NCBI RefSeq assembly: GCF_009834875.1 | Contig: NZ_WVHT01000013.1 | Location: 1-64,000, forward strand | Source of the DNA: Hufsiella arboris | GTDB taxonomy: Bacteria > Bacteroidota > Bacteroidia > Sphingobacteriales > Sphingobacteriaceae | Direction of reading: 5' to 3' | Length of the DNA stretch: 64,000 nucleotides | Shown: in pieces, positions 33,592-42,940 of the stretch | Position numbering within the stretch: position 1 is the stretch's first letter | How the letters are laid out: every line of letters starts with the position of its first letter | Position numbers and translations under genes: made by a program | The notes under the pieces: model-generated | Databases searched by the model: none | Seen by the model: the letters and a program-made list of their open reading frames with translations, nothing else | What the model was told of the DNA's origin: nothing

Positions 33592-33813
33592 TAACTGCAC
33601 AGTTATGTTATGAATTGCGCCAATTTTATTGACATCTCAACTTAATAGCATTGACTCACGTCTACGCGTTGTAAGTGCAGAGCAGGAGGAAAGACGAGAT
33701 GTAAAGCACAATCATTTCAAAAACCTAAATATCACATCTAGACAGGTTGTGAAATAGTAGCCTATATTTGACAGATATGCATGTTACAAATACTAATCGT
33801 GACTATACAAGCA

Positions 33814-35565
33814 TCAAAAATTCTTGCTTAACTTCTCAATCATTTCCGCCGGAATCTTTTCTACATCGACGATCAAAAAGCCATCAAGGCAATCAGCGAA
33901 TTTCGGGTCTATATTGAAGCTGATAATCCGGGCATTTAAATTCATATATTGGCGAAGCAATACCGGAACTTTCATATGTGACGTTTCGATTTCGGAAATA
34001 AGTTTGTCAAGGTCTTTGAACGATTCTGTATCGTCAAGCAGAATATCGGCGTTGATGCTGGCGAAATCAACCTTGAATTTCTTTTTAGGTTTTATGTACT
34101 GGGCTTTCTCGTGATCAAACCAGTTTCTGGTGATGTAATCCACAATAATTGATTTGGATAGTTGTGAGAAGCGATTACTGATGCTAACAGGGCCGATCAT
34201 GTAGCGATACCGTGGGTTGTCAATCAGGTACTTGCAAATTGCTTTCCACATTAAAAATAGCGGAAGCGGTTTGTTTTGATACTCTTTACGAATCCAGGAG
34301 CGGCCCATCTCGAGACAGCTGCGAAGAACCGGGAAAAACTGTTCCTTTATCTTAAACAGTTCGGAGATGTAAAAGCCCCGTTTTCCCATACTGTAAAAAA
34401 TCTCGTCTCCTTTACCTATGCGGTAACCGCCCACAAGCATTTCGGCTTCCTTATCCCAGATGAAAAGGTGATTGTAGTAAATGTCATACTCATCGAGGTC
34501 GATCGCCTTATTGGTGCCTTCGCCCACTTCACGGAACGTCACTTCACGTAACCGTCCTATTTCTTTAATTGTATTGGGAATTTTAGAAGTTGGTACGATA
34601 TATACTTCGTAATTCTTCTCATCCCATATTTTATAATTTTCCAGCTGGGCAACTTCTGAAACCAGGGCATCCGGTTTTACAGGAGGAACAATTCTTTCGG
34701 GATATTTTTTAATCTTAAAAAGATTACTCGGACTGAATAATTTCTTTTCGTTTTCAAGTCCGGCGCCCAGTGCATAGGTTTTAGCACGCAGGTAATTCAG
34801 TAAATTATTAGTGTTGTTGTGGTTTGGGACATCTTCAATGTTAATCGGCTTGCCAATTCGCAGTTTGATAGTATGTCCCTGTTTGTTAAATAGTTCGGAA
34901 GGAAGTTTTGCTGTCCGCAGAGTCGGATGAATCAGGCTAAGCAGGTTAAAAAGTAATCCGTTATTTCCATGGAAGTAAATAGGAATTACGGGAACCTTGG
35001 CTTTCGCAATAATTTTACCAACAACGGGATGCCATAACTTGTCGGTTACTTGCTGGCTCTCGATTTTAAAGGTCGACACTTCGCCGGCAGGGAATATACC
35101 GATTGGTGTTCCATCTCTTAACAATTCCAGGGTAGTTTTTATTCCACTGATGCTCGAAGAATGGTCTATATTTTCAAACGGGTTTACTGCAATGAAATAA
35201 TCGCTGAGGTTTGGAATCTTCTTTAAAATGAAGTTTGCCATGAGTTTGGCATCCGGCCTTTTTTCCAGTAAAATTCGGAGCAGCACCAAACCTTCTATTC
35301 CGCCGTACGGATGATTTGCAATGGCTATAAAAGCTCCGTCCTTTGGCAAATTTTCTAGTTCTTCTTTGTTGTATTCAACTTTGACGCCGAATACCTGCAG
35401 GATTTTATCCACAAACGCGGTACCCTCAAGATGCTGAGCCTTAGAAAAAGCTTCATTTACATCATTGATTTTCATGATCTCCATCAGGAAGGACGCAAGT
35501 CCGGGCATCCGTAGCTTATCGATTTTGGTGGCTTTGGCAAATTCCTCTTTAGTAATTATCTTCAT
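33814..35565 (-). CDS. Bifunctional acyltransferase, OlsF/Gls-like (PlsC-type plus GNAT/hemolysin-type N-acyltransferase)
   Basis: 583 aa, soluble, no signal. Residues ~60-250 form a PlsC-type O-acyltransferase with AIANHPYGGIEG (84-89 in the active-site position, HP-YGG instead of HxxxxD) and GIFPAGEVS (158-162). Residues ~310-560 resemble the N-acyltransferase/hemolysin family: FREVGEGTNKAIDLDEYDIY, HLFIWDKEAEMLVGGYRIG. The same domain order occurs in OlsF, which makes ornithine lipids, and separate GlsA/GlsB enzymes make glycine lipids in Bacteroides. It therefore probably builds an aminolipid by two successive acylations. The amino acid used is unknown. Confidence 0.78.
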   Translation of the reverse strand: MKIITKEEFAKATKIDKLRMPGLASFLMEIMKINDVNEAFSKAQHLEGTAFVDKILQVFGVKVEYNKEELENLPKDGAFIAIANHPYGGIEGLVLLRILLEKRPDAKLMANFILKKIPNLSDYFIAVNPFENIDHSSSISGIKTTLELLRDGTPIGIFPAGEVSTFKIESQQVTDKLWHPVVGKIIAKAKVPVIPIYFHGNNGLLFNLLSLIHPTLRTAKLPSELFNKQGHTIKLRIGKPINIEDVPNHNNTNNLLNYLRAKTYALGAGLENEKKLFSPSNLFKIKKYPERIVPPVKPDALVSEVAQLENYKIWDEKNYEVYIVPTSKIPNTIKEIGRLREVTFREVGEGTNKAIDLDEYDIYYNHLFIWDKEAEMLVGGYRIGKGDEIFYSMGKRGFYISELFKIKEQFFPVLRSCLEMGRSWIRKEYQNKPLPLFLMWKAICKYLIDNPRYRYMIGPVSISNRFSQLSKSIIVDYITRNWFDHEKAQYIKPKKKFKVDFASINADILLDDTESFKDLDKLISEIETSHMKVPVLLRQYMNLNARIISFNIDPKFADCLDGFLIVDVEKIPAEMIEKLSKNF

Positions 35566-35645
35566 ACAATTTCCTTGCTTCCTGCTATTGAAAAAGCTCC
35601 AAATTTCTAAAAATATCCTTTAAATTTAGAATAAAAAACTTCGCT

Positions 35646-36554
35646 TTGATTAAACGATACCTAAAATCTTATTTCGGATTTACAAAAAAAGAGTTAAACG
35701 GGCTGATGGTGCTCAGTTTACTGTTACTATTTATATTGATTGTTCCTTCTATTTATCAGGCATTTCTGCCAAAGCGTATTGATCAATCGATTACTTTTCA
35801 GAAACAGGTCGATGAATTTATCGCGTCGGCCGAAACGAAACGCTCAACTTACAGACAGGTAAAAGATAAGCTTGAAGATGCGGAACTGGAGCCCGACTAC
35901 TTTATGTTCGATCCAAATAAGCTTTCTGAAAGTGAATGGCTCAGGCTTGGCCTCCGCAGCCGACAAGCCAAAGTGATCCTAAATTATGTAAGCAAAGGCG
36001 GGCATTTTCATAAAAAAGAAGACCTGCAAAAAATCTACTCTATAACACCGGAAGATTATCAAAGGCTCGCGCCATATATCCAGCTGCCGAACGGTGATGA
36101 GAAATTTCAAAAGTTTAGTGAAACCAAAGCAGTTTATGTAAAGAAAGTAAAAGCCGCCATTTATATTGATTTGAATCAAGCAGATTCTGCAGAACTTGAA
36201 ACCGTCGACGGAATAGGGCCGGCATTTGCTCTGCGAATTATTAAATACAGGGATCGCCTGGGTGGATTCGTCAGTAAAGACCAGTTACGAGAAGTATTTG
36301 GCATTGATTCGGCAAAGTTCCGGCAGATCGTTCCTCAAACTTTTGTCGGCAGCAGCCAGGTGAAAAAAATTAACATCAATACCGCTACGTTTGACGATTT
36401 GAAACAGCATCCCTACCTTACATATAAGCAAATGAATGCCATTGTAAAATACCGTAAACAACATGGAAATTTTAATGGCGCGGATGATCTGAAAAATATC
36501 GCGATTTTAAACAACGACGTTATTGAGCGTATCAAACCATACCTCGAGTTTTAA
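35646..36554 (+). CDS. ComEA-like helix-hairpin-helix protein with N-terminal membrane anchor
   Basis: 302 aa from TTG 35646; the next in-frame ATG (about residue 21) lies inside the membrane segment, so TTG is preferred. Residues ~17-40 form one membrane segment ([15 protein letters not shown]). Three HhH repeats follow: around WLRLGLRSRQAKVILNYVSKGGHF, ETVDGIGPAFALRIIKYRDR, and KQHPYLTYKQMNAIVKYRKQ. ComEA-type repeats bind DNA, so it may take part in DNA uptake or anchoring. The gene is divergent from the acyltransferase. Confidence 0.85.
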   Translation: MIKRYLKSYFGFTKKELNGLMVLSLLLLFILIVPSIYQAFLPKRIDQSITFQKQVDEFIASAETKRSTYRQVKDKLEDAELEPDYFMFDPNKLSESEWLRLGLRSRQAKVILNYVSKGGHFHKKEDLQKIYSITPEDYQRLAPYIQLPNGDEKFQKFSETKAVYVKKVKAAIYIDLNQADSAELETVDGIGPAFALRIIKYRDRLGGFVSKDQLREVFGIDSAKFRQIVPQTFVGSSQVKKININTATFDDLKQHPYLTYKQMNAIVKYRKQHGNFNGADDLKNIAILNNDVIERIKPYLEF

Positions 36555-36600
36555 CAAGCTCCTTAATTGAAATTTTTATTTTTAATGTGTTAAAAATCAC

Positions 36601-36608
36601 TATCTTTG
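36601..36608 (+). promoter_or_regulatory. -7 element of the rpsU promoter
   Basis: TATCTTTG matches TAnnTTTG, 32 nt upstream of the rpsU ATG. Confidence 0.5.
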
Positions 36609-36620
36609 TCGTCCTAACTG

Positions 36621-36628
36621 AAAGGAGG
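36621..36628 (+). promoter_or_regulatory. Strong Shine-Dalgarno sequence of rpsU
   Basis: AAAGGAGG is nearly a full anti-SD complement, 12 nt before the ATG at 36641. Such a site is rare in this window and fixes the rpsU start. In Bacteroidota bS21, bS18 and bS6 sequester the 16S anti-SD, and rpsU is one of the few genes keeping a strong SD, linked in Flavobacterium to autoregulation by bS21. Confidence 0.85.
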
Positions 36629-36640
36629 TATTACAGAGTT

Positions 36641-36832
36641 ATGATTATTATCAACGTAAAAGAAGGCGAATCATTGGACAAAGCGTTAAAACGCTTCAAA
36701 AAGAAATTCGAAAAAACAGGTGTTTTAAGAGAGTTACGCAGTCGTCAGGCTTTTGAGAAAAAATCTGTAGCACGTCGCAATGTTGTGAAAAAAGCGATTT
36801 ATAAACAAGGCCTTAATCAGGAAACTGTTTAA
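36641..36832 (+). CDS. rpsU: 30S ribosomal protein bS21
   Basis: 63 aa. MIIINVKEGESLDKALKRF begins a standard bS21, followed by FKKKFEKTGVLRELRSRQAF and a basic C-terminus (VARRNVVKKAIYKQ). An open frame upstream to 36587 is not coding; the ATG at 36641 has a strong SD. bS21 binds the 30S platform near the anti-SD. In Bacteroidota it helps block the anti-SD, so low bS21 would let ribosomes use the rpsU SD and restore supply. Next downstream is the xer recombinase gene. Confidence 0.95.
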   Translation: MIIINVKEGESLDKALKRFKKKFEKTGVLRELRSRQAFEKKSVARRNVVKKAIYKQGLNQETV

Positions 36833-36900
36833 TTACAATATTCACCAAACTATATCGAAACTATTTGTATATTCAATTTTGGATATATAAATAGTTTTTG

Positions 36901-37806
36901 ATGTTTATAGAGCGTTTTCTCCAGTATCTCCAATACGAAAAAAGGGTTTCTGTTCATACCTTAAACGCTTATAAAAATGATCTCGATCAGTTCAGTACAT
37001 TCTTAGAACAGAGCGAATTATTAATTCCCGAAGTGCAACATCAGCATATACGCAGCTGGCTGGTTGAACTGCTTGAAAATGGCAGAGAGGCGAAAACTAT
37101 TAATCGCAAACTTTCCGCTCTGCGTTCCCTTTATAAGTTTCTTCTTCGTGAAAGTTTGATCGACAATGACCCCTTAGTATTGGTCGTGCCACCCAAAATT
37201 CCAAAGAAATTGCCAACTTTTGTGGAAGAGACTAAGCTCGTTCAATTATTAGATAACAAAATTGATGATCCGCAGACACTGGAAAAAGCATTTACGGACG
37301 ATTTCTTTGGATTACGAGACAAGCTGGTTATTGAAATACTTTTTGGAACCGGAATTCGCCTTGCGGAGCTTGTCAACCTCAAGCAAACTGACATCGACTA
37401 TCAGGGCAACGTGCTCAAAGTTTTGGGTAAGCGTAATAAGGAAAGGATTGTTCCGATTAACTTTTCTCTGAAACAACTTTTAACAGAATATCAGGAATTA
37501 AAAAAAAATCAAAGTTTTGATAACAAATCGTTAACGTTGATCGTTACAAATTCAGGATATCCTGTATATCCAAAGTTTATTTATAGGACCGTTAATAGAT
37601 ACCTGGAAATGATATCTACTCAAAAGAAAAAAAGTCCCCATGTGCTCAGGCACTCATTTGCTACCAGTTTATTAAATGACGGAGCCGATATAAATTCCAT
37701 TAAAGAACTTCTGGGCCATTCAAATCTTGCGGCTACGCAGATCTATACCCACAATTCCGTTGAGCGATTAAAATTAATTTATAAACAAGCCCATCCAAAG
37801 GCTTAA
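36901..37806 (+). CDS. Site-specific tyrosine recombinase XerC/XerD
   Basis: I start at ATG 36901 (MFIERFLQYLQYEKR); a TTG codon directly before it is less likely. 301 aa. The N-terminal SAM-like arm-binding domain is followed by the catalytic domain with Arg in GTGIRLAEL, Lys in LGKRNKERIVP, HVLRHSFATSL (HxxR), a His in LLGHSNLAATQ and the Tyr nucleophile in IYTHNS. This is the Xer family that resolves chromosome dimers at dif. Whether it is XerC or XerD cannot be told. It sits between rpsU and hpf, its usual place in Bacteroidota. Confidence 0.92.
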   Translation: MFIERFLQYLQYEKRVSVHTLNAYKNDLDQFSTFLEQSELLIPEVQHQHIRSWLVELLENGREAKTINRKLSALRSLYKFLLRESLIDNDPLVLVVPPKIPKKLPTFVEETKLVQLLDNKIDDPQTLEKAFTDDFFGLRDKLVIEILFGTGIRLAELVNLKQTDIDYQGNVLKVLGKRNKERIVPINFSLKQLLTEYQELKKNQSFDNKSLTLIVTNSGYPVYPKFIYRTVNRYLEMISTQKKKSPHVLRHSFATSLLNDGADINSIKELLGHSNLAATQIYTHNSVERLKLIYKQAHPKA

Positions 37807-37820
37807 AAATGGAGGTTAAC

Positions 37821-38165
37821 ATGAAAATTAGTGTTCAATCAATTCACTTTAATGCTGATAGGAAACTATTGGATTTTATTCAGAAAAAAGTCGACAAGTT
37901 AGACCTGTTCTTTGACCACATCATTAGTGGTGAAGTTTATTTAAAACTCGAAAATACAGGAGATGAATCTAACAAGATAACGGAGATCAAGTTAACGCTC
38001 CCAGGTCAACAGCTTTTTACCAAAGAGCAATGTAAAAGTTTTGAAGAGGCTACCGATCTTGCGATTGAATCGCTGCGCAAGCAGGTAGATAAGCACAAAA
38101 CGAAAGTTCGTTCGAAAGTAAGTAATCACAAAGAAATACTTGTAGAAAACGAAAATATTATCTAA
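37821..38165 (+). CDS. hpf: Ribosome hibernation-promoting factor, short form
   Basis: 114 aa from ATG 37821 (MKISVQSIHFNADRKLLDFI). An in-frame ATG at 37809 is possible, but GGAGG at 37811-37815 would then lie inside the gene, while it sits 5 nt before 37821. The protein is the HPF/YfiA beta-alpha-beta fold with KLENTGDESNKITEIKLTLP and no long C-terminal dimerisation domain. It binds the 30S decoding centre to silence ribosomes in stress. It starts 14 nt after the xer stop, so the two are co-transcribed. Confidence 0.9.
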   Translation: MKISVQSIHFNADRKLLDFIQKKVDKLDLFFDHIISGEVYLKLENTGDESNKITEIKLTLPGQQLFTKEQCKSFEEATDLAIESLRKQVDKHKTKVRSKVSNHKEILVENENII

Positions 38166-38186
38166 AATACTCATTATCATATCGCT

Positions 38187-38219
38187 AAATTCGACTGCCG
38201 GAAAGCAGTCGAATTTTTT
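38187..38219 (+). terminator. Intrinsic terminator after hpf
   Basis: AAATTCGACTGC and GCAGTCGAATTT pair perfectly over 12 bp with a 6-nt loop, then a run of T. It closes the rpsU-xer-hpf unit. Confidence 0.88.
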
Positions 38220-38231
38220 TTGAAAAAAATT

Positions 38232-38261
38232 TTGCAGAGGTATTAATTTTTGTAGATTTGC
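38232..38261 (+). promoter_or_regulatory. Promoter of the tRNA-tuf operon
   Basis: TTG at 38232-38234 (-33) and TAGATTTGC at 38253-38261 (-7) are 21 nt apart, the standard Bacteroidota spacing. It precedes the four tRNA genes and tuf. Confidence 0.75.
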
Positions 38262-38342
38262 AGTCCCTTACGGAAGGGTGCTATACAAGCAAAAATAAAT
38301 CCGTATTGTTCTTTTAAACTATTGTAAAGTAATAAAACATAA

Positions 38343-38415
<73 letters not shown>

Positions 38416-38492
38416 CTTTTTGATTTTAGATTGAAGATTTTTTTGATTTACGGTTTAAATCGTAAATCTGAAATTATAAATCTCTGATCATT

Positions 38493-38573
38493 GGGGGGAT
38501 ACCAGAGCGGTCAAATGGGACGGACTGTAAATCCGTTGCTTCGGCTACGAAGGTTCGAATCCTTCTCCCCCCA
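38493..38573 (+). tRNA. tRNA-Tyr (anticodon GTA)
   Basis: 81 nt with a long variable arm (class II), as expected for bacterial Tyr. The acceptor GGGGGGA pairs with TCCCCCC. The anticodon region ACTGTAAAT carries GTA. The T-arm GAAGGTTCGAATCCTTC is intact. Confidence 0.95.
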
Positions 38574-38652
38574 CAATATTGATTTTAGATTAATGATTAC
38601 TATTGATTGTCGTATCGCTTGTAATTCAAAAATCATAAATCTGAATACAGAA

Positions 38653-38725
38653 GCGGAAGTAGCTCAGTTGGTAGAGCGATAGCCTTCCAAGCTATAGGTC
38701 GCGAGTTCGAACCTCGTCTTCCGCT
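38653..38725 (+). tRNA. tRNA-Gly (anticodon TCC)
   Basis: 73 nt. The acceptor GCGGAAG pairs with CTTCCGC and the anticodon loop CTTCCAA carries TCC. D-arm and T-arm (GCGAGTTCGAACCTCG) are regular. Confidence 0.95.
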
Positions 38726-38786
38726 CAATGAGCTAATCGTAGTTAATGGCAAAGGAAACTTAGCTGTTAACTGTTTAGCGTTAAAA

Positions 38787-38858
<72 letters not shown>

Positions 38859-38915
38859 CAGGTTGCATTTAATTCAAACAATAAATATAAATAACCTACT
38901 AATAAGTATAAAAAA

Positions 38916-40103
38916 ATGGCAAAAGAAAAATTTGACCGCAGTAAGCCGCACTTAAACATCGGTACTATCGGTCACGTTGACCACGGTAAAACAACTTTAA
39001 CTGCCGCTATTACAAAAGTATTGGCTGATGCAGGTTTATCTGAAGCTCGTTCTTTCGATTCAATCGACTCAGCTCCTGAAGAAAAAGAAAGAGGTATCAC
39101 TATTAATACAGCACACGTTGAGTACTCAACTGCTAACCGTCACTATGCTCACGTTGACTGTCCAGGTCACGCTGACTATGTGAAGAACATGGTTACAGGT
39201 GCTGCTCAAATGGATGGTGCTATCCTTGTAGTTGCTTCTACGGATGGTCCGATGCCACAAACTCGCGAGCACATCCTTTTGGCTCGTCAGGTAGGTGTAC
39301 CAGCGCTTGTTGTTTTCATGAACAAAGTGGATATGGTTGACGATCCGGAATTATTGGAACTTGTTGAAATGGAAATCCGTGAATTATTATCATTCTACGA
39401 ATTCCCAGGCGATGATATTCCAGTAGTACAAGGTTCAGCACTTGGTGGTTTGAACGGAGATGCTAAATGGGTTGGAAAAATCATGGAGCTAATGGATGCT
39501 GTAGATAACTACATTCCAATTCCTCCACGTTTGACTGAGCTTCCATTCTTGATGCCAGTTGAGGACGTATTCTCAATCACTGGTCGTGGTACAGTAGCAA
39601 CTGGCCGTATCGAGCGTGGTGTAATCAACTCAGGTGAGCCGGTTGAAATCCTTGGTATGGGTGCTGAGAACTTGAAATCAACTGTAACAGGTGTTGAGAT
39701 GTTTCGTAAGATCCTTGACAGAGGTGAAGCAGGTGACAACGTAGGTTTATTGTTACGTGGTATTGAGAAAACTGATATCCGTCGTGGTATGGTTATCTGT
39801 AAACCAGGTTCAGTAACTCCTCACACAGATTTCAAAGCTGAGGTTTACGTATTGTCAAAAGCAGAAGGTGGCCGTCACACTCCATTCTTCAACAAATACC
39901 GCCCGCAATTCTATTTCCGTACTACAGACGTAACTGGTGAAATTTCACTAGCTGAAGGTGTAGAAATGGTTATGCCTGGTGATAACGTTACAATCACTGT
40001 TAAGTTGATCAACGCTATCGCGATGGAAAAAGGTCTTCGTTTCGCTATCCGTGAAGGTGGCAGAACCGTAGGTGCTGGTCAGGTAACTGAAATTTTAAAA
40101 TAA
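38916..40103 (+). CDS. tuf: Elongation factor Tu
   Basis: 395 aa GTPase that brings aminoacyl-tRNA to the ribosome. P-loop GHVDHGKTT, switch [10 protein letters not shown], the NKVDM specificity motif and the beta-barrel domains 2 and 3 are all present and full length. It lies directly behind four tRNA genes and before tRNA-Trp and secE, a common bacterial layout. Codon use is strongly biased, as expected for a highly expressed gene. Confidence 0.99.
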   Translation: MAKEKFDRSKPHLNIGTIGHVDHGKTTLTAAITKVLADAGLSEARSFDSIDSAPEEKERGITINTAHVEYSTANRHYAHVDCPGHADYVKNMVTGAAQMDGAILVVASTDGPMPQTREHILLARQVGVPALVVFMNKVDMVDDPELLELVEMEIRELLSFYEFPGDDIPVVQGSALGGLNGDAKWVGKIMELMDAVDNYIPIPPRLTELPFLMPVEDVFSITGRGTVATGRIERGVINSGEPVEILGMGAENLKSTVTGVEMFRKILDRGEAGDNVGLLLRGIEKTDIRRGMVICKPGSVTPHTDFKAEVYVLSKAEGGRHTPFFNKYRPQFYFRTTDVTGEISLAEGVEMVMPGDNVTITVKLINAIAMEKGLRFAIREGGRTVGAGQVTEILK

Positions 40104-40135
40104 TTCTAGCCTTTTAGGATAGAAAAGTATACTCA

Positions 40136-40165
40136 AAGTACTCAGATTTATTTCTGGGTACTTTG
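40136..40165 (+). terminator. Hairpin after tuf, possible terminator or attenuator
   Basis: AAAGTACTCAGA and TCTGGGTACTTT pair (one wobble) with a 6-nt loop. The tail GTTATCTAAAA is weak in U, so it may only partly stop transcription ahead of tRNA-Trp and secE. Confidence 0.5.
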
Positions 40166-40179
40166 TTATCTAAAAACAC

Positions 40180-40250
40180 ACGGGAATAGTTCAACGGTAG
40201 AATAGAGGTCTCCAAAACCTTTGATCAGGGTTCGAATCCTTGTTCCCGTG
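40180..40250 (+). tRNA. tRNA-Trp (anticodon CCA)
   Basis: 71 nt. The acceptor ACGGGAA pairs with TTCCCGT, followed by the G discriminator typical of Trp. The anticodon loop CTCCAAA carries CCA. It is 17 nt upstream of secE. Confidence 0.95.
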
Positions 40251-40267
40251 CTTATAAGCTGAAATAA

Positions 40268-40462
40268 ATGGCGAACGTAACTGAATTTATAAAAGAATCA
40301 TATATTGAAATGACCCAGAAGGTTACATGGCCTACCTGGAGAGAATTGCAAAATTCTGCTGTTATTGTTTTAGTTGCTTCTATCATTATTGCTTTGATAG
40401 TATTAGCGATGGACCGTTCTGCCGGCGGATTACTCGAGCTGTTCTATAAATCACTTGCTTAA
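40268..40462 (+). CDS. secE: Preprotein translocase subunit SecE
   Basis: 64 aa with one membrane segment (VIVLVASIIIALIVLAMDRS) preceded by the conserved ESYIEMTQKVTWPTWREL amphipathic helix. It is the small clamp subunit of the SecYEG channel. The single-TM form is usual outside gamma-proteobacteria. It sits between tRNA-Trp and nusG as in most bacteria. Confidence 0.96.
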   Translation: MANVTEFIKESYIEMTQKVTWPTWRELQNSAVIVLVASIIIALIVLAMDRSAGGLLELFYKSLA

Positions 40463-40474
40463 ACTGAAAAGGAA

Positions 40475-41017
40475 ATGAGTGATCAATTGAAATGGTATGT
40501 CGTTCGTGCAGTAAGCGGTAAAGAAAAAAAAGTAAAGCAATACCTGGAAGCTGAGATTAACCGTCTTGGCATTTCGCATATGATACCGCAAGTATTAATT
40601 CCTATGGAAAAATACTATCAGATGCGTGATGGAAAAAAAATTGCCAAAGAGCGTAACTACTATCCTGGTTATGTATTAATTGAGGCTGCATTGGACGGTG
40701 AATTAGAACACATCATTAAAAATGTAAACAGTGTTATCGGCTTTTTAGGAGATAAAGGCGGAAATGCCGTGCCTATGCGTGCTGCAGAAGTGAATCGTAT
40801 CCTCGGTAAAGTGGATGAGATGAGCGAGCAGGGCGAAATGATGAACGTTCCATATTATGTTGGCGAAAACGTCAAGGTAATGGATGGGCCGTTCAACGGA
40901 TTTACTGGCGTAATTGAAGAAGTGAACGAAGAGAAAAAGAAGTTGAAAGTGATGGTCAAGATCTTCGGGCGCCGTACTCCTCTGGAGTTAAATTACATGC
41001 AGGTAGAAAAAGAATAA
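40475..41017 (+). CDS. nusG: Transcription elongation/antitermination factor NusG
   Basis: 180 aa. The N-terminal NGN domain ([30 protein letters not shown]) is followed by a KOW domain ([20 protein letters not shown]). It binds RNA polymerase and couples it to Rho or the ribosome. It is 12 nt downstream of secE and upstream of rplK, separated from the latter by a 177-bp leader. Confidence 0.98.
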   Translation: MSDQLKWYVVRAVSGKEKKVKQYLEAEINRLGISHMIPQVLIPMEKYYQMRDGKKIAKERNYYPGYVLIEAALDGELEHIIKNVNSVIGFLGDKGGNAVPMRAAEVNRILGKVDEMSEQGEMMNVPYYVGENVKVMDGPFNGFTGVIEEVNEEKKKLKVMVKIFGRRTPLELNYMQVEKE

Positions 41018-41194
41018 TAAAATATGGATTGGTTATGACGATATATTGCTGTTATAACCCGATCTTTGCAAACTATTTGAATGCGAGTGTAAGGTAAAAA
41101 AGTTTTTTTAAATCTTCAATCAAGTTCAAAAAAATCTTAAATGTTACATAGCTTCCAACTTACTAACATTGAGTAATAAATAAAGTAAATTAAA

Positions 41195-41638
41195 ATGGCA
41201 AAAGAAGTCAGTGCGTTAGTAAAATTACAAGTTAAGGGTGGCGCTGCAAATCCATCACCTCCGGTAGGACCTGCATTGGGTGCTAAAGGGGTGAATATTA
41301 TGGAGTTTTGCAAGCAATTCAATGCACGTACCCAAGACAAGCCAGGTAAAGTATTGCCAGTTGTAATCACTGTTTATGCCGATAAGTCATTTGACTTTAT
41401 TATCAAAACTCCACCAGTTGCCATCCAGCTTTTAGAAGCTACAGGTATTAAAAGTGGATCAGCAGAGCCAAACCGTAAAAAAGTTGCCAGTGTAAACTGG
41501 GAGCAGGTTGAAACTATTGCAAAAGATAAAATGGTTGACTTAAATGCATTTACTGTAGAATCAGCGATGAAAATGGTTGCTGGTACAGCTCGCAGTATGG
41601 GGATAACCGTTAGCGGTTCAGCTCCCTGGAATAATTAA
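41195..41638 (+). CDS. rplK: 50S ribosomal protein uL11
   Basis: 147 aa. [20 protein letters not shown] is the highly conserved N-terminal proline-rich part, and the C-terminal RNA-binding domain carries GTARSMGI. It contacts the GTPase-associated centre of 23S rRNA. The 177-bp region before it shows a GATCTTTGC motif (41061-41069) that may be a weak internal promoter, and it may hold the L1 autoregulatory site known from other bacteria. Confidence 0.98.
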   Translation: MAKEVSALVKLQVKGGAANPSPPVGPALGAKGVNIMEFCKQFNARTQDKPGKVLPVVITVYADKSFDFIIKTPPVAIQLLEATGIKSGSAEPNRKKVASVNWEQVETIAKDKMVDLNAFTVESAMKMVAGTARSMGITVSGSAPWNN

Positions 41639-41661
41639 TTAACACAAAATCAGTTTAAGAA

Positions 41662-42360
41662 GTGGCTAGATTAACAAAAAATCAAAAAACGGCACATTCA
41701 AAACTTGAGGCTGGTAAAGCATATTCTTTGCAGGACGCTACTGCTCTTGTAAAAGAAATCACAACCACCAAATTCGATGCATCAGTTGATATTGATGTTC
41801 GTTTAGGTGTTGATCCGCGTAAAGCCAATCAAATGGTACGTGGTATTGCAACATTACCTCATGGAACCGGTAAAACTGTACGTGTTTTAGCTTTAGTAAC
41901 TCCTGATAAGGAAGAAGAAGCTAAGGCAGCAGGCGCAGATTTTGTTGGTTTAGATGAATATATTGCTAAGATAGAAGGTGGCTGGACTGACGTTGACATC
42001 ATTATTACTATGCCTAGTGTTATGGCTAAAGTAGGTAAACTCGGACGTATTTTAGGTCCTCGTAACCTTATGCCAAACCCTAAATCAGGAACTGTAACTA
42101 CCGAAGTTGGTAAAGCAGTAACTGATGTAAAAGGCGGTAAGATCGATTTCAAGGTTGACAAAACCGGTATCATCCATGCTTCTATAGGAAAGGTATCATT
42201 TGATGCAAATAAAATTTATGAGAATGCGTTAGAAGTAATTCAAACGATCTCTAAATTAAAGCCATCAGCTGCGAAAGGAACTTATTTCAAGAGCATTCAT
42301 GTTTCTTCGACAATGAGTCCGGGAATTGAAATTGAAACTAAATCAGTAGCGGGGATCTAA
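41662..42360 (+). CDS. rplA: 50S ribosomal protein uL1
   Basis: 232 aa from a GTG start ([20 protein letters not shown]). It contains the [35 protein letters not shown] and [11 protein letters not shown] motifs. uL1 forms the L1 stalk near the E site and represses the L11 operon in bacteria. It starts 23 nt after rplK and lies 2 nt before rplJ. Confidence 0.98.
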   Translation: MARLTKNQKTAHSKLEAGKAYSLQDATALVKEITTTKFDASVDIDVRLGVDPRKANQMVRGIATLPHGTGKTVRVLALVTPDKEEEAKAAGADFVGLDEYIAKIEGGWTDVDIIITMPSVMAKVGKLGRILGPRNLMPNPKSGTVTTEVGKAVTDVKGGKIDFKVDKTGIIHASIGKVSFDANKIYENALEVIQTISKLKPSAAKGTYFKSIHVSSTMSPGIEIETKSVAGI

Positions 42361-42362
42361 TC

Positions 42363-42881
42363 ATGAATAGAGAAGAAAAACAAGAGATTGTTCAAAGCTT
42401 AACTGAGCAGATCAAAGAGTACGGTAATTTTTATATTACTGATACTTCCAATCTAACTGTTGCTAAGATCAATGAAATCCGTCGCAAATTTTTCGAAAAG
42501 GATATCAAGATCCAGGTTGCTAAAAATACCCTTATTACTAAGGCGTTAGAAGCAGCAGGAGTTGATTCAGGAGAACTTAAAGAAGCCCTAAAAGGTTCAT
42601 CAACTATTCTATTTTCAACGGTAGCTAATGCACCTGCTAAAGTTATCAAAGAACTTAGAAAAGGTAGTGATAAGCCGGTTCTTAAAGGTGCCTACATTGA
42701 TTCAGCCGTATTTATCGGCGACAAGCAATTAGATGCTCTGGCTACTCTGAAATCGAAAGAAGAGCTCGTTGGCGATATTATCGCATTACTGCAATCTCCA
42801 GCTAAAAACGTTATTTCCGGACTTAAGTCAGGTGGTAGCAAAATCGCAGGAATTGTTAAAACATTACAAGAAAGAGGTTAA
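42363..42881 (+). CDS. rplJ: 50S ribosomal protein uL10
   Basis: 172 aa. The stalk base protein, N-terminal rRNA-binding domain (IVQSLTEQIKEYGNFYITDT) and a C-terminal helix that carries the bL12 dimers. It starts 2 nt after the rplA stop, so coupled translation is likely. Confidence 0.97.
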   Translation: MNREEKQEIVQSLTEQIKEYGNFYITDTSNLTVAKINEIRRKFFEKDIKIQVAKNTLITKALEAAGVDSGELKEALKGSSTILFSTVANAPAKVIKELRKGSDKPVLKGAYIDSAVFIGDKQLDALATLKSKEELVGDIIALLQSPAKNVISGLKSGGSKIAGIVKTLQERG

Positions 42882-42940
42882 TCGAACGCCTGAAAGTTTC
42901 GAACATTTAAAAATTAGTAATTTTTCAAAAACAAAATACA

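Larger units (their letters stand above)
33087..33813. other. 727-bp intergenic region with terminator and two inverted repeat copies
   Basis: No gene is supported. It holds the terminator of the Oar-like gene, two copies of the dispersed repeat in opposite orientation (33201-33316 and 33486-33591), and a degenerate GTTGAGCAGAGTCGAAATG motif on the minus strand near 33366-33384. From 33600 to 33813 I see nothing beyond AT-rich sequence. Confidence 0.6.

Noticed and set aside
38491-38682. 63-aa frame across tRNA-Tyr and into tRNA-Gly
   Set aside because: It overlaps structural RNA genes and is not a protein gene.
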